From: DATBLE01 sp963775695
GTDB taxonomy: Bacteria > Actinomycetota > Thermoleophilia > Gaiellales > Gaiellaceae
Assembly (NCBI GenBank): GCA_963775695.1
Contig: CAVZJU010000004.1
Location: 186,001 to 250,000, forward strand
Length of the DNA stretch: 64,000 nucleotides
Direction: 5' to 3'
A program made the position numbers and the translations under genes. This document shows, in pieces, positions 34,077-44,512 of this stretch (the stretch's first letter is position 1; the number at the start of each line of letters is the position of its first letter). Under the pieces are notes generated by a model that saw only the letters and a program-made list of their open reading frames with translations, did no database searches and had not been told where the DNA came from.

Positions 34077-35435
34077 GTGGACGGCACGGTGACCATGGAC
34101 AAGATCGTCTCGCTCTGCCGGCGGCGCGGCTTCGTGTTCCCGTCGTCGGAGATCTACGGTGGCCTCGGCTCGACCTATGACTACGGCCACTACGGCGTTC
34201 TCGTCAAGAACAACATCCGCGCCCGCTGGCTCGAGGCGATGGTGCAGGAGCGCGACGACATCGTGTTGATCGACTCCGCAGTGATCCTCCATCCGCGGGT
34301 CTGGGAGGCATCCGGCCACGTCGAGGGCTTCACCGACCCCCTCGTCGACTGCCGCACGTGCAAGCTTCGCTTCCGCGCCGACAAGCTCGAGGACTCGCAG
34401 TGCGGCAGGAAGCCGTCCAAGCGACCAGGGGAGTTCGCCGAGTGCGACCTGACGGAGCCGCGTCAGTTCAACCTGATGTTCGAGACGACTGTCGGGCCGG
34501 TGGCCGAGGCAGGCGCCCGGGCGTTTCTCCGCCCGGAGACGGCGCAGGGCATCTTCATCAATTTCAAGAACGTGCTCCAGCTGGCACGGCGGCGGCCGCC
34601 GTTCGGGATCGCGCAGGTCGGCAAGTCGTTCCGCAACGAGATCACCCCCGGGAACTTCCTCTTCCGCGTCCGCGAGTTCGAGCAGATGGAGATGGAGTAC
34701 TTCGTGCCGCCGGCGGATGCCGAGCAGTGGTACCGCTACTGGATCGACGCCCGGTTCGAGTGGTACGTCAAGTACGGACTGCGGCGGGCGCGGCTGCGCG
34801 TGCGGGAGCACGGGCCGGAGGAGCGCTCGCACTACTCGCAAGGCACGAGCGACATCGAGTACGACTACCCGATCGGCTGGTCGGAGCTCGAGGGTGTCGC
34901 CAACCGGGGTGACTACGACCTCACGCGCCACACGGAGTTCTCCAGCACCGAACTCGAGTACGTGGGCCCGGAGGGCGCCGAGCGGTACGTCCCCTACGTA
35001 ATCGAGCCCGCGGTCTCGATCGAGCGGATCTTCGTGGCGATGCTCGTCGACGCCTACGACGAGGAGGAGGTGGCCGGGCGGGAGCGCACGGTGCTCCGGC
35101 TGCACCCGGCGGTCGCGCCGGTGAAGGCGGCCGTCCTGCCGCTGATCGCCCGGGACTCGGCGATGGTCGAGAAGGCGCGCGGGCTGTACGAGGAGCTGCG
35201 CGCCGCTCAAGTGGTCGAGTACGACGAGGGCGGCGCGATCGGCCGCCGCTACCGCCGCCAGGACGAGATCGGAACCCCGTTCGCCTTCACGGTCGACGAG
35301 CAGACGCTCGCGGACGAAACGGTGACCATCCGGGACCGTGACTCGCTCGCGCAGGAGCGGCTCGCGATCGGCCAGGTCGCGGCGCGGCTCGCGGACGAGC
35401 TGCGCAAGCCGTGGGCGACGCCCAAGAGCGACTAG
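34077..35435 (+). CDS. glyS: Glycyl-tRNA synthetase (dimeric, class II)
   Basis: A 452-residue bacterial/eukaryotic-type (alpha2) GlyRS. DKIVSLCRRRGFVFPSSEIY then LGSTYDYGHYG mark the N-terminus. Class II motifs are FLRPETAQGIFINFKN, FRNEITPGNFLFRVREFEQM (motif 2) and the motif 3 region GVANRGDYDL...EPAVSIERIF. An anticodon-binding domain begins near VAPVKAAVLPL. GTG 34077 is 8 nt after a -10 TAGTGT; ATG 34095 is the family-typical start and equally possible. Confidence 0.95.
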   Translation: MDGTVTMDKIVSLCRRRGFVFPSSEIYGGLGSTYDYGHYGVLVKNNIRARWLEAMVQERDDIVLIDSAVILHPRVWEASGHVEGFTDPLVDCRTCKLRFRADKLEDSQCGRKPSKRPGEFAECDLTEPRQFNLMFETTVGPVAEAGARAFLRPETAQGIFINFKNVLQLARRRPPFGIAQVGKSFRNEITPGNFLFRVREFEQMEMEYFVPPADAEQWYRYWIDARFEWYVKYGLRRARLRVREHGPEERSHYSQGTSDIEYDYPIGWSELEGVANRGDYDLTRHTEFSSTELEYVGPEGAERYVPYVIEPAVSIERIFVAMLVDAYDEEEVAGRERTVLRLHPAVAPVKAAVLPLIARDSAMVEKARGLYEELRAAQVVEYDEGGAIGRRYRRQDEIGTPFAFTVDEQTLADETVTIRDRDSLAQERLAIGQVAARLADELRKPWATPKSD

Positions 35436-35437
35436 GG

Positions 35438-35851
35438 CTAGTCGGAACGGCCGAGGAAGTAGTCCAGCGGCGCGCCGAGGACGACCTCGAGGACGTGGCC
35501 GATGATGAAGCCGGCCACGCCGCGCTGCTCGGTGTCCTGGAACGCCTGGTCGAAGCCGGACTTGAGCGCGTCCTCGATCGTCTTGCGATCCCAGCGCACG
35601 CGCTTCGTTCCGGCGGCGGGGACGAACGAGAGCACGAGCTCCTCGCGCGTGGTGTGCAGCTTGCAGGCGGCGCCGTTCAGGCCGCTGAGTGCGAACCGCT
35701 GCACCTCGCCGTCGATGCCGCCGCCCTCGAACGCCGGCTTCGACGTGCAGGGATCGGCGAGTTTCGGCTTTCCGAAGTGGATCGCTCCGAGCGCGAGCTC
35801 GACGACTAGGAGCGTCAGCGCCAGGCCGAGCAGGACGGCGAGGCGTCTCAC
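35438..35851 (-). CDS. Secreted or membrane-anchored protein of unknown function
   Basis: 137 residues with an N-terminal signal/anchor (RRLAVLLGLALTLLVVELAL). The mature part has two Cys (ADPCTSKP and GAACKLHT) that could pair, and a hydrophobic C-terminal stretch (GFIIGHVLEVVLGAPLDYFL). It starts where the MFS gene stops (4-nt overlap), so it may be co-translated. No family recognised. Confidence 0.65.
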   Translation of the reverse strand: MRRLAVLLGLALTLLVVELALGAIHFGKPKLADPCTSKPAFEGGGIDGEVQRFALSGLNGAACKLHTTREELVLSFVPAAGTKRVRWDRKTIEDALKSGFDQAFQDTEQRGVAGFIIGHVLEVVLGAPLDYFLGRSD

Positions 35852-37152
35852 GCCGGCCTCCGTCGCAACCGGAGCGCCGGAATCAGCGCGAGCAGGGCAA
35901 ACAGTGCCGCGAGCGCGAACGCCGACCTGAATCCCCGGGTCAGCGCGGACTCCAGCGTGGTGATGAGCGAGTCACGCGCGTGGCGGACGTCATCGTTCGT
36001 CCGGGCGCCCGCGTCATCGAACGGCTTGTGTAGGTCGGGCACCTCACCCTTCTGCGCCGACTGCAGGGCGTCGCGCAGGGACAGGGCGATCGGCACCTTC
36101 TTCCGCAGCGGCACGTTCGCATCGAGGATCGCCTTCGTTCCTCCGAGCAGCGCCCGCTGACCGGCATCGTCCAGCGAGCTGGTCAGGAGCGGCGCCACGA
36201 GCGCCAGCGCGAGCACGAGACCGGCGTGCCGGGCCGACACAGTGATCGCCCCGCTCCGGACGAGGCCCGTGTCCTGGTGGAGCGCGACCCTGGTCAGCAC
36301 CGGCACTGCGAGCCCGATCCCGAGCCCGCAGAAGGCGAGCGCCACGGCGACCAGCAGGTTCGAGACGCGCGGCAACAGCGCGAGCGCCAGCAGGCCTGCG
36401 GCGAGCAGTAACACCCCGCCGGCGACGGTCTGCCACGGTCGCAGGCCCTTCCCGACGGGCCGTGCCGCGATGGTCGCAGCCGGGAGGGCGCTGACCACGA
36501 CGGCGCCGACGATCGGTTCGAGCCCCCAGACGGTGATCACGAGCAGCACCGCAAGGAAGAGCGCGCCGACCAGCGCAGCGAAGACGAGCCCGAGGGCGGT
36601 GTCCGCTGCCAGGGCGCCGTGGCCTCGCCGCCGATGCTCCTCGCTCTGGAGCGCAACCGCACCGGCCGTGGTGGCGAGCAGGGCGACGCCCGCGACCGGC
36701 GCCTGGACGACGAAGATCGCCCGCCAGTCGAAGAGCTGGGTGAGGACGCCGCCGAGCACCGGCCCGAGCGCGGCCCCGAGCACGGCGACGTTCGTCCACA
36801 ACGAGATGCCCCGCTCGCGTGAGCCGACCAGGCCGCCCAGGAGCGAGATCGAGGTCGCCAGCAGAAACGCGCCGCCCAGCCCCTGGACGCAGCGGAAGAC
36901 GATGAGAGCTGGAAGCGACCAGGAGGCCGCGCAGCCGATCGACGCCACCGTGAACAGCGCCAGCCCGACCTGCGCCCATCGCCGCGGGTCGAGGCGCCGC
37001 GAGAGGGCGGCGATCGCCGCGGCGGCAACGGCGACCACGAGGTTGTACGAGGTGATCACCCACGACACGCCGACGATCGAGGTGTTGAACGCGCCGTAGA
37101 GATCGGGCAGTGCCAGCACCACGATCGAGGAGTCGGCGAACGCCACCGCCAC
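35848..37152 (-). CDS. MFS transporter, 14-TM drug-efflux type
   Basis: At least 434 residues. TM1 region FADSSIVVLALPDLYGAFNT, then the motif with SRRLDPRRWAQVGLALF (motif A), FRCVQGLGGAFLLATS and GAALGPVLGGVLTQLFDWR (motif C, antiporter signature). A periplasmic segment of about 90 residues sits between the last helices. Similar to EmrB/QacA proton-driven exporters. GTG 37152 cuts into TM1. The same frame extends back to CTG 37197 (KDRRRLLTIAVAAS), just after the GNAT stop, which would give the expected cytoplasmic Arg cluster, so the true start may be that CTG. Confidence 0.85.
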   Translation of the reverse strand: MAVAFADSSIVVLALPDLYGAFNTSIVGVSWVITSYNLVVAVAAAAIAALSRRLDPRRWAQVGLALFTVASIGCAASWSLPALIVFRCVQGLGGAFLLATSISLLGGLVGSRERGISLWTNVAVLGAALGPVLGGVLTQLFDWRAIFVVQAPVAGVALLATTAGAVALQSEEHRRRGHGALAADTALGLVFAALVGALFLAVLLVITVWGLEPIVGAVVVSALPAATIAARPVGKGLRPWQTVAGGVLLLAAGLLALALLPRVSNLLVAVALAFCGLGIGLAVPVLTRVALHQDTGLVRSGAITVSARHAGLVLALALVAPLLTSSLDDAGQRALLGGTKAILDANVPLRKKVPIALSLRDALQSAQKGEVPDLHKPFDDAGARTNDDVRHARDSLITTLESALTRGFRSAFALAALFALLALIPALRLRRRPA

Positions 37153-37198
37153 GGACGCCGCTACCGCGATCGTCAGCAGCCTGCGCCGGTCCTTCAGG

Positions 37199-37618
37199 TC
37201 AGGCAGCAGGAGGGCGCTCCATCAGGCGCTCGCCCGGCGGCCCGAATCCGAACCGCCGGTACAGCTGATGGGCGTCGCGCGTGTGCAGCAGCCAGCGCCG
37301 CGCCGCGTACGGCCCGTTGTCGATCATCTCGCGCACGAGCTCGACTCCGAGCCCGCGGCCACGGTACTCCGGCAGCACGTACACGTCGGCCAGGTACACG
37401 AGCGATGCGTCGTCCGACACCGCCCGGCAGAAGCCCACCTGGCGGCCGTCGGCGTACAGACCCACGACACGCTGCGCCGAGCGCACCAGCCGCTCGACCG
37501 TTTCGCGCGGGCGGTCCTCGGCCCAGTACGAGCGGGTCAGGTAGGCGTGGACCGCGTCGAGGTCGATCCGGTCCGGATCGTCGTCGAGCTCGTAGCCGTC
37601 CCCGAGCTCGCGGATCAT
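37199..37618 (-). CDS. GNAT family N-acetyltransferase
   Basis: A 139-residue acetyltransferase. LADVYVLPEYRGRGLGVELV is the acetyl-CoA pyrophosphate loop (motif A, RGRGLG), and the tail HQLYRRFGF is the usual end. N-terminus YELDDDPDRIDLDAVHAYLT is typical of a subgroup that starts with a tyrosine-rich alpha1. Substrate unknown. ATG 37618 overlaps the recO stop (ATGA). Confidence 0.88.
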   Translation of the reverse strand: MIRELGDGYELDDDPDRIDLDAVHAYLTRSYWAEDRPRETVERLVRSAQRVVGLYADGRQVGFCRAVSDDASLVYLADVYVLPEYRGRGLGVELVREMIDNGPYAARRWLLHTRDAHQLYRRFGFGPPGERLMERPPAA

Positions 37619-38352
37619 CCCGCGCGCAGCGTCCGCAGCCGGAAGCCGCCGTGCTCCTCGTACGACGACGTGATCACCGCGAGCACCTCGCGGGCTCCGC
37701 GCTCGGTCAGCCCCGCGACGCACGCGTCGGCGAGCGGGCTACGTAGCAGCGCCTCCATCCCGGCGAGGCCGTCGGAGGAGAGCGCGAGCGCGCCCGGGCT
37801 GCACGCCGAGCAGACCGTCCCGCCCGCCCGCGCCGAGTAGCCGGCGAGCGGCCCCTCGGAGCCGCACTCGGCACAGCTGCCCACGTGCGGCAGATACCCG
37901 GACAGCCAGAGCAGCTTGAGCTGGAACGAGAGCCCGAGCGGATCGAGATCCGCGCGAAGCCCGGCAGGAGCGTCGTCGAGCAGGTCGAGGTACCGGGTGA
38001 GCGCGCCGAACGCCCGCTCGTTCGCCTCCTGCTCGGTGAACAGGCGCAGCATCGCCTCGGCGCCGATCAGTCCGACGGCCAGCCGGTAGGGGTTGTCGCG
38101 AACGGCGCTGTGCGGACGGATCAGCTCGACTCCGGTGATGGTGTGGAGCTCGCCGCGCCCCTGGTGGAGCAGCAGCTCGACGTGCCCGAGCGGCTCCAGC
38201 CGGCCGCCCACCCGTGAGCTCGTCTTCCGGATCCCCTTGGCGATCGCGCCGACGCGCCCGTGGTCGACGGTGTAGAGGTGGAGGATGCGATCCGCCTCGC
38301 CGTACCGGATCGAGCGGAGCACGACCGCCTCCGTCTTGTAGCTCCGCCCCAC
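37615..38352 (-). CDS. recO: DNA repair protein RecO
   Basis: A 245-residue RecO that loads RecA with RecFR and anneals ssDNA. N-terminal OB fold: YKTEAVVLRSIRYGEADRIL, then GRVGAIAKGIRKTSSRVGG. Helical C-terminal domain with a zinc site CAECGSEG...CSACSPGAL. GTG 38352 is 6 nt after a -10 TAGACT, suggesting a leaderless message. Heads the recO-GNAT-MFS operon. Confidence 0.93.
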   Translation of the reverse strand: MGRSYKTEAVVLRSIRYGEADRILHLYTVDHGRVGAIAKGIRKTSSRVGGRLEPLGHVELLLHQGRGELHTITGVELIRPHSAVRDNPYRLAVGLIGAEAMLRLFTEQEANERAFGALTRYLDLLDDAPAGLRADLDPLGLSFQLKLLWLSGYLPHVGSCAECGSEGPLAGYSARAGGTVCSACSPGALALSSDGLAGMEALLRSPLADACVAGLTERGAREVLAVITSSYEEHGGFRLRTLRAG

Positions 38353-38400
38353 GCTTCGAGTCTAGTCCCGCCGCCTGCTCACACCTGGCAGACTGCCCGC

Positions 38401-39234
38401 CTATTGCGTCGGTGTCGGGCTTTGCCCGGTACCGGCTGCGGACTGACATGTTGGGCAGTACCAGGTACCGCGGCCGCCGGCGCGGGTCTTCTCGATCGGC
38501 GTGCCGCAGCGGTCGCAGGGCTCGCCCGTGCGGCCGTAGACACGGAAGTCATGCTGCATCCGCCCGCCGGCGTAGGTGCCGTCGCCGAGGTCTGCCCCCT
38601 GGCGGCGGATGCCGAGGCCCAACGCCCTCCGGATGCCCTGCCGGAGGTGCGCCACCTCCTCGGCCGAGAGCTCGCCGGCGGGCCGCAGCGGATGGATGCG
38701 CGCGTGCCAGAGCGACTCGTCCGCGTAGATGTTCCCGAGGCCCGCGACGGTGCGCTGGTCGAGGACGGCGGCCTTGACGGGCGCCTTGCGCCCGGCCAGG
38801 CGACCCGCGAGGTGGGCCGCCGTGAACCGGCGCCCGAGCGGCTCGGGGCCGAGACGGATGCGCAGGTGCTCCTCCGCCTCCTCCGGGTCGAGGAGCAGCC
38901 ACGTGCCGAAGCGGCGGACGTCGCGGTACGCGATCCGCGTCCCGTCGTCGAGCTGGAGCACGGCCCGCTCGTGGCTCGCGGGCTCGTACCGGAACCCGCC
39001 GGTCATCCGCAGGTGGACGAGCAGCACCTGTCCGCCGGCGAGGCGGACGACGAGGTACTTGCCCCGCCGATCGACAGCGTCGACGCGCTCGCCCGCCAGC
39101 CGCGCCGCAATCCACGCCGGCTCGTCGGGCCGCGTCAGCCGCGGATCGTCGATCGTGGCGGCCACGATCCGCCGCCCCTCGAGCCGCGTTGCCAGTCGGC
39201 CGCGCTCGGTCTCGACCTCGGGGAGCTCCGGCAT
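38401..39234 (-). CDS. mutM: Formamidopyrimidine-DNA glycosylase
   Basis: A 277-residue Fpg that removes 8-oxoG and FapyG. N-terminus PELPEVETE gives the catalytic Pro1 and Glu2. RRGKYLVVRL has the conserved Lys. GLGNIYADESLW is the H2TH helix. The zinc finger is CDRCGTPIEKTRAGGRGTW then YCPTC. The tail after the finger (QSAAGTGQSPTPTQ) is encoded by a copy of the CCGGGCAAAGCCCG hairpin repeat, so the stop has probably been captured from that element. Starts 5 nt after deoA stops. Confidence 0.94.
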   Translation of the reverse strand: MPELPEVETERGRLATRLEGRRIVAATIDDPRLTRPDEPAWIAARLAGERVDAVDRRGKYLVVRLAGGQVLLVHLRMTGGFRYEPASHERAVLQLDDGTRIAYRDVRRFGTWLLLDPEEAEEHLRIRLGPEPLGRRFTAAHLAGRLAGRKAPVKAAVLDQRTVAGLGNIYADESLWHARIHPLRPAGELSAEEVAHLRQGIRRALGLGIRRQGADLGDGTYAGGRMQHDFRVYGRTGEPCDRCGTPIEKTRAGGRGTWYCPTCQSAAGTGQSPTPTQ

Positions 39235-39239
39235 CAGTG

Positions 39240-40534
<1,295 letters not shown>

Positions 40535-40538
<4 letters not shown>

Positions 40539-41236
40539 GGCTCGCAGACGAAGACGGCCGCGTGCCGCGAGCAGACCAGCGGTCCCTCGAAATCGGGGAG
40601 CTCGTCAGCCGAGGCCGCCGCGAGCGTCGAGGCGTACCGATGGGCTGCTTCACGGTCGGCGAAGGTCACCGTGCCCCGCACGTCGCGGCGCTCGACGATG
40701 GTGAAGTGGCGCAGCAGCGCTCCCTCGGCGTTCTCGGCGTTGAAGGTCGAGTTCGGCTTCCCGCCGAGCAGGTCCCACAACTCGGGCAGCGTGTCTCGGC
40801 TGTTGGTGGTGGCGACGAGGCGCCCCTGTGGCCGAAGGACCCGGCTCAGCTCGAGCAGCGCGCGATTCAGATCCTGCACGTGGTAGAGCATCCAGGCCGC
40901 GACCGCGCAGTCGAAGATCCCGTCGCGAAACGGCAGGTTCTGGACGTCGCCGACCACCGCCTCCACTCCGCGTGCCTGCGTCAGCGCAACCATCCGCTCG
41001 GACTGGTCGATGCCGATCACCCGGGCATCCAACTCTCGTGCCATCCGCTCAGCGAGCTCGCCTCGGCCGGGCCCGACCTCCAGGATCAGGCTCGGCTCGA
41101 CCTCGGCGACCGCGTCGAACGCGACTTGGCGCGCGTCGGGGCCGGTGGATGCTGCCTGCGCGGCGATCCGAACGGAGAGATTCGACTCGTCCGCGTACTC
41201 GTGCGCGACGAGCGCGGGGTCGTTCAGCGCGCTCAT
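40535..41236 (-). CDS. SAM-dependent methyltransferase (UbiE/type 11)
   Basis: A 233-residue Rossmann methyltransferase: LILEVGPGRGELAERMAREL (SAM motif I), VIGIDQSERMV, VVGDVQNLPFRDGIFD (motif II/III) and VLRPQGRLVATTNSRD (post-III). Substrate unknown. It lies between deoB and deoA, with a ribosome site GGAGG 9-10 nt upstream of ATG 41236. No role in nucleoside catabolism is implied beyond position. Confidence 0.87.
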
Positions 41237-41268
41237 CGATGAGCCCCTCCGGTGGTTCCGGCGGTTCG

Positions 41269-41298
41269 TGCAGTGACAGGCTCAAGCCTGTCACTGCA
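41269..41298 (-). terminator. Perfect inverted repeat after deoB
   Basis: TGCAGTGACAGGC-TCAA-GCCTGTCACTGCA: a 13-bp perfect stem with a 4-nt loop, 30 nt beyond the deoB stop. No U-tract follows, so termination may need Rho, or the hairpin stabilises the deoB 3' end. It could also set lower expression of the downstream methyltransferase-deoA-mutM. Confidence 0.65.
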
Positions 41299-41327
41299 GG
41301 TGGCGCGCCGCCGAGGGCGAGCGACAG

Positions 41328-42494
41328 TCATGGCTCGACGATGGCTTGTCCCGGCAGCCGGCGTCCCGGCGACTTGCCGCCCAGCCAGCCGTTGACTGTC
41401 GCACCCACATCGGCGAACTCCCCGTCGTGGCGCGCACCGTTCGCATTGCGACCGGCGACGTACGCGAGCAGCAGCGCGTGCTCGCGCGAGTGGTCGGTGG
41501 ACGGCGTGGTCGGGTCGCAGCCGTGGTCGGAGGTGACGATCAGCAGGTCGCCGGGCCGCAGGGCATCGAGCAGGTCGGGCAGCCGGCGGTCGAAGTCCTG
41601 GAGGCAGCGGTGGAAGTTGATCGGGTCGTTCCGATGTCCCCAGAGCATGTCCGTCTCGACGAGGTTGACGAACACGAAGCCCTCGTCGAGCGTCTGGAGC
41701 AGCTCCTCGGTCTTCGTGATCCCTTCCACGTTCGACTTCGTCGGATGGCTCTCGTCGATGTCCTCGCCGGCGAAGATGTCGCCGATCTTCCCGACGCCGT
41801 GGACGCTCATGCCCGCCTCGCGGAGTAGCGTCAGGTAGTTCGGCTTGCGCGGCTCGAGCGAGAAGTCGTGCCGGTTCGGCGTGCGCTCGTAGTTCCCCGG
41901 CTCGCCGACGAACGGGCGGGCGATGACGCGCCCGACCGCGTGCTTGCCGGTGAGGATCTCACGAGCGGCGCGGCAGGCCTCGTAGAGCTCCTCGAGCGGG
42001 ATCGTCTCCTCGTGGGCTGCGATCTGGAAGACCGAGTCGGCCGACGTGTACACGATCCACTTGCCGGTCTCCCGGTGCTCCTCGCCGAGCTCCTGGATGA
42101 TCTCGGTGCCGCTCGCCGGCTTGTTGCCGAGCACGCCGCGGGCGGTGCGGTGCATGAACGGGTCGATCACGTCGTGCGGGAACCCGTGCGGGTAGGTCGG
42201 CAGCGCCTGCGGCGTGACGATCCCCATCAGCTCCCAGTGGCCGAGAGTCGTGTCCTTGCCCTTCGAGCGTTCGATCAGGCGGCCGGCGACCGCGGGCGCC
42301 CCGGCCTGGGGCGGGCAACCCTCGAGCTCCTCGACGTTCCCGAGGCCCAGCGCCTCCAGATTGGGCAGGTCGAGGCCGCCGACGGCCCGGGCGACGTTCC
42401 CGAGCGTGTCCGACCCCTCGTCTCCGAACTCGGCCGCATCCGGAAGCGCTCCCGCGCCCACGGCATCGAGCACGATCACGCACGCGCGCGGCAG
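41328..42494 (-). CDS. deoB: Phosphopentomutase, CTG start
   Basis: A 388-residue alkaline-phosphatase-superfamily mutase interconverting (deoxy)ribose 1- and 5-phosphates. Metal and nucleophile motifs: VIVLDAVGAGALPDAAEFGD, GSDTLGNVAR (phospho-Thr), LVETDMLWGHRND and VTSDHGCDPTTPSTDHSRE. The first ordinary start, GTG 42479, would remove the beta strand PRACVIVLD. Five codons upstream CTG 42494 is preceded by GGGAGG with a 4-nt gap, so CTG is the probable start. It supplies ribose-5-P from deoA products. Confidence 0.93.
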   Translation of the reverse strand: MPRACVIVLDAVGAGALPDAAEFGDEGSDTLGNVARAVGGLDLPNLEALGLGNVEELEGCPPQAGAPAVAGRLIERSKGKDTTLGHWELMGIVTPQALPTYPHGFPHDVIDPFMHRTARGVLGNKPASGTEIIQELGEEHRETGKWIVYTSADSVFQIAAHEETIPLEELYEACRAAREILTGKHAVGRVIARPFVGEPGNYERTPNRHDFSLEPRKPNYLTLLREAGMSVHGVGKIGDIFAGEDIDESHPTKSNVEGITKTEELLQTLDEGFVFVNLVETDMLWGHRNDPINFHRCLQDFDRRLPDLLDALRPGDLLIVTSDHGCDPTTPSTDHSREHALLLAYVAGRNANGARHDGEFADVGATVNGWLGGKSPGRRLPGQAIVEP

Positions 42495-42675
42495 TGGGCC
42501 TCCCGATGAGACTGGTGGATGCCTGGGACGCGAGCACCAAGCCAGGCGAGGACGCGGGCAGAGCTCGGGCTGACCAGCCCGGGCGCGACTGAGGACGACG
42601 CATGGCGCCGTGTGATCGCGGTCCAGGCGCCGCCAAGTCTCGCCGGGATGTCCACGAGGCTATTCTAGGGAGCGA

Positions 42676-42807
42676 GTGGGCACGGTCCTCGACTTCATCG
42701 GCCTGGCGCTGTACGTGGCCCTCGTGATCGGCCTGGCCGCCGGCGTGACCTGGCTGGTCGTGCGCATCTCGCCGACCAAGGACAAGACCGCCACGAAGTC
42801 CAGCTAG
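42676..42807 (+). CDS. Small single-pass membrane protein
   Basis: A 43-residue ORF: GTG 42676, then GTVLDFIGLALYVALVIGLA, AGVTWLVVRISP and a Lys/Thr tail. One TM helix with positive C-terminus. Ribosome-site-like AGGGAG 4 nt upstream, and -10 TATTCT 9 nt before the GTG. Third-position GC is very high, like real genes here. The end overlaps ald by 4 nt, convergent. No family recognised. Confidence 0.7.
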   Translation: MGTVLDFIGLALYVALVIGLAAGVTWLVVRISPTKDKTATKSS

Positions 42808-43916
42808 ACGAGGACTTCGAACAACGGCGTGTACTTCAGGCCGTGAGCCTCGGCGACCGCCTCGTACGTGACCCTGCCCTCGAGCACGTTCACGCCCGGC
42901 GCGAGGCCCGGATCGAGAGCGACCGCCTCCGTGAGCCCGTGGCCCGCGATCGCCTCCACGTACGGAAGCGTGGCGTTCGTCAGCGCCTTCGTCGACGTGA
43001 TCGGAACCGCGCCGGGCATGTTGGCGACGCAGTAGTGGGTGACGCCGTCGACGACGTAAACGGGGTCGGTGTGGGTGGTCGGACGTGAGGTCTCGGCACA
43101 GCCTCCCTGGTCGATGGCCACGTCGCAGAACACCGCACCCTGCTTCATCTCGCCCAGCATCGGCCGGGTGATCAGCTTCGGCGCCTTCGCGCCGGGAATC
43201 AGCACCGCGCCGATCACCACGTCGGCGTCGCGGATCGACTCCTCGATCTGCAGGGTGGACGACATCACGAGGCTGACCCGGCCGGAGAGGATCTCGTCGA
43301 GATGCCGCATCCGGTCGAGCGAGCGCTCGAGGATGGTCACGTTGGCGCCGAGGCCGATGGCGATCACCGCGGCGTTGTAGCCGACGATGCCGCCGCCGAT
43401 CACCAGTACGCGGCCGGGGGCGACACCGGCCACCCCGCCCAGCAGGAGTCCGCGACCGCCGAGTGGCTTCTCCAGGAAGTAGGCGCCCGCCTGGGCTGCG
43501 AGGCGGCCCGCGATCTCGCTCATCGGCGCGAGCAGCGGCAACGCGCCGCTCGCGGTCTCGACCGTCTCGTACGCGACGCAGGTGGCGCCGCTCGAGACGA
43601 GCGCCTCGGTCAGCTCCTTGCTCGCGGCGAGGTGGAGGTAGGTGAAGAGGATCTGGCCCGCCCACAGCCGCGGATACTCCTCGGGGAGCGGCTCCTTCAC
43701 CTTGAGCAGGAGCTCGGCGGTGGCCCAGACCTCGTCGACGGCGGCCGGCCTGGCGCCGACCGCCTCGTACTGCCGGTCGGCGAACGCGCTCCCCTCCCCC
43801 GCGCTCACCTCGACGAGCACTTCGTGCCCGCGCTGCACCAGCTCCCGGGCTCCGGCCGGGGTGAGCGCTACGCGGTACTCGTCCGGCTTGATCTCCTTGA
43901 CGACGCCGATCTTCAC
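42804..43916 (-). CDS. ald: Alanine dehydrogenase
   Basis: A 370-residue NAD-dependent L-alanine dehydrogenase (alanine to pyruvate + NH4). N-terminus KIGVVKEIKPDEYRVALTPA; catalytic Lys in LLKVKEPLPEEY; His in LFTYLHLAAS; Rossmann GGGIVGYNAA; then VCDVAID-like FCDVAIDQGGCAETSRPTTH. GTG 43916 lies 10 nt after a -10 TAGAGT. In mycobacteria Ald serves alanine catabolism and redox balance in low oxygen. Confidence 0.95.
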   Translation of the reverse strand: MKIGVVKEIKPDEYRVALTPAGARELVQRGHEVLVEVSAGEGSAFADRQYEAVGARPAAVDEVWATAELLLKVKEPLPEEYPRLWAGQILFTYLHLAASKELTEALVSSGATCVAYETVETASGALPLLAPMSEIAGRLAAQAGAYFLEKPLGGRGLLLGGVAGVAPGRVLVIGGGIVGYNAAVIAIGLGANVTILERSLDRMRHLDEILSGRVSLVMSSTLQIEESIRDADVVIGAVLIPGAKAPKLITRPMLGEMKQGAVFCDVAIDQGGCAETSRPTTHTDPVYVVDGVTHYCVANMPGAVPITSTKALTNATLPYVEAIAGHGLTEAVALDPGLAPGVNVLEGRVTYEAVAEAHGLKYTPLFEVLV

Positions 43917-43951
43917 GGGCGCGCGGACTCTACCGCGTCGCGTGCCCGGGC

Positions 43952-44476
43952 CTACTCGAGATGGGCGCGCGCGGAGAAAAGCGTGAAGCTCGGGGGCGGC
44001 TCGGGCGAGTCGATCGCGGTCGGGAAGATCACGCCGATCGAGACGCCGAGGCTGTTGGCGAGCGCGTGACTGCCGTGCCAGTTGAGCTGGGCCGAACCGA
44101 CCTGGAGACCGGACGGGTGTTGGTCGGGGAAGTCCCAGTAGAAGAAGCGCGAGCCCCCGTCCCAGAGGTGGAGGTTGCGGACCTCCCCCGCGGGCGGTAC
44201 CTCGTAGTGCACCTCCAGGCGCACGAGCCGACCAAGGTCGGAGAACGGCGTGGTGCCGCCGACTGCGATCGGGGCGGGGATGTCGATCGGGACGGGAATC
44301 GGCAGGTGCACCCAGGCGTGCTGGTTCTCAGCGACGACCACGGCGCCCCAGCCGCGATACTCGATCGTGTTCGGCGGGCTCGTGTTCTCGAACTCGACCT
44401 GGGCGGCGGTGCCGTGGACGAGGATGTCGCGTTCGCTCCGCGGCAACGCCGTCCCGATCACGCTGGGGTCGACCAC
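43952..44476 (-). CDS. Uncharacterised beta-rich protein
   Basis: 174 residues from GTG 44476, 8 nt after a -10 TACGCT. Alternating aromatic/hydrophobic strands: RGWGAVVVAENQHAWVHLPI, PVPIDIPAPI, RLVRLEVHYEVPP, VRNLHLWDGGSRFFYWDF. The layout is like DUF6623-type proteins with a predicted jelly roll, but I hold this loosely. No catalytic motif, signal or TM. Last gene of the DUF3866-containing run. Confidence 0.6.
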   Translation of the reverse strand: MVDPSVIGTALPRSERDILVHGTAAQVEFENTSPPNTIEYRGWGAVVVAENQHAWVHLPIPVPIDIPAPIAVGGTTPFSDLGRLVRLEVHYEVPPAGEVRNLHLWDGGSRFFYWDFPDQHPSGLQVGSAQLNWHGSHALANSLGVSIGVIFPTAIDSPEPPPSFTLFSARAHLE

Positions 44477-44512
44477 GCGCGGCGAGCGTAGCAACGCGGT
44501 CGAACGCGGGCG

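Noticed and set aside
35848..37197. Calling CTG 37197 as the definite MFS start
   Set aside because: It fits the topology and lies next to the GNAT stop, but no Shine-Dalgarno precedes it, so it is only given as an alternative.
41959..43665. Long minus-strand open frame across deoB, the spacer and ald
   Set aside because: Out of frame with both conserved genes and of typical high-GC shadow composition.
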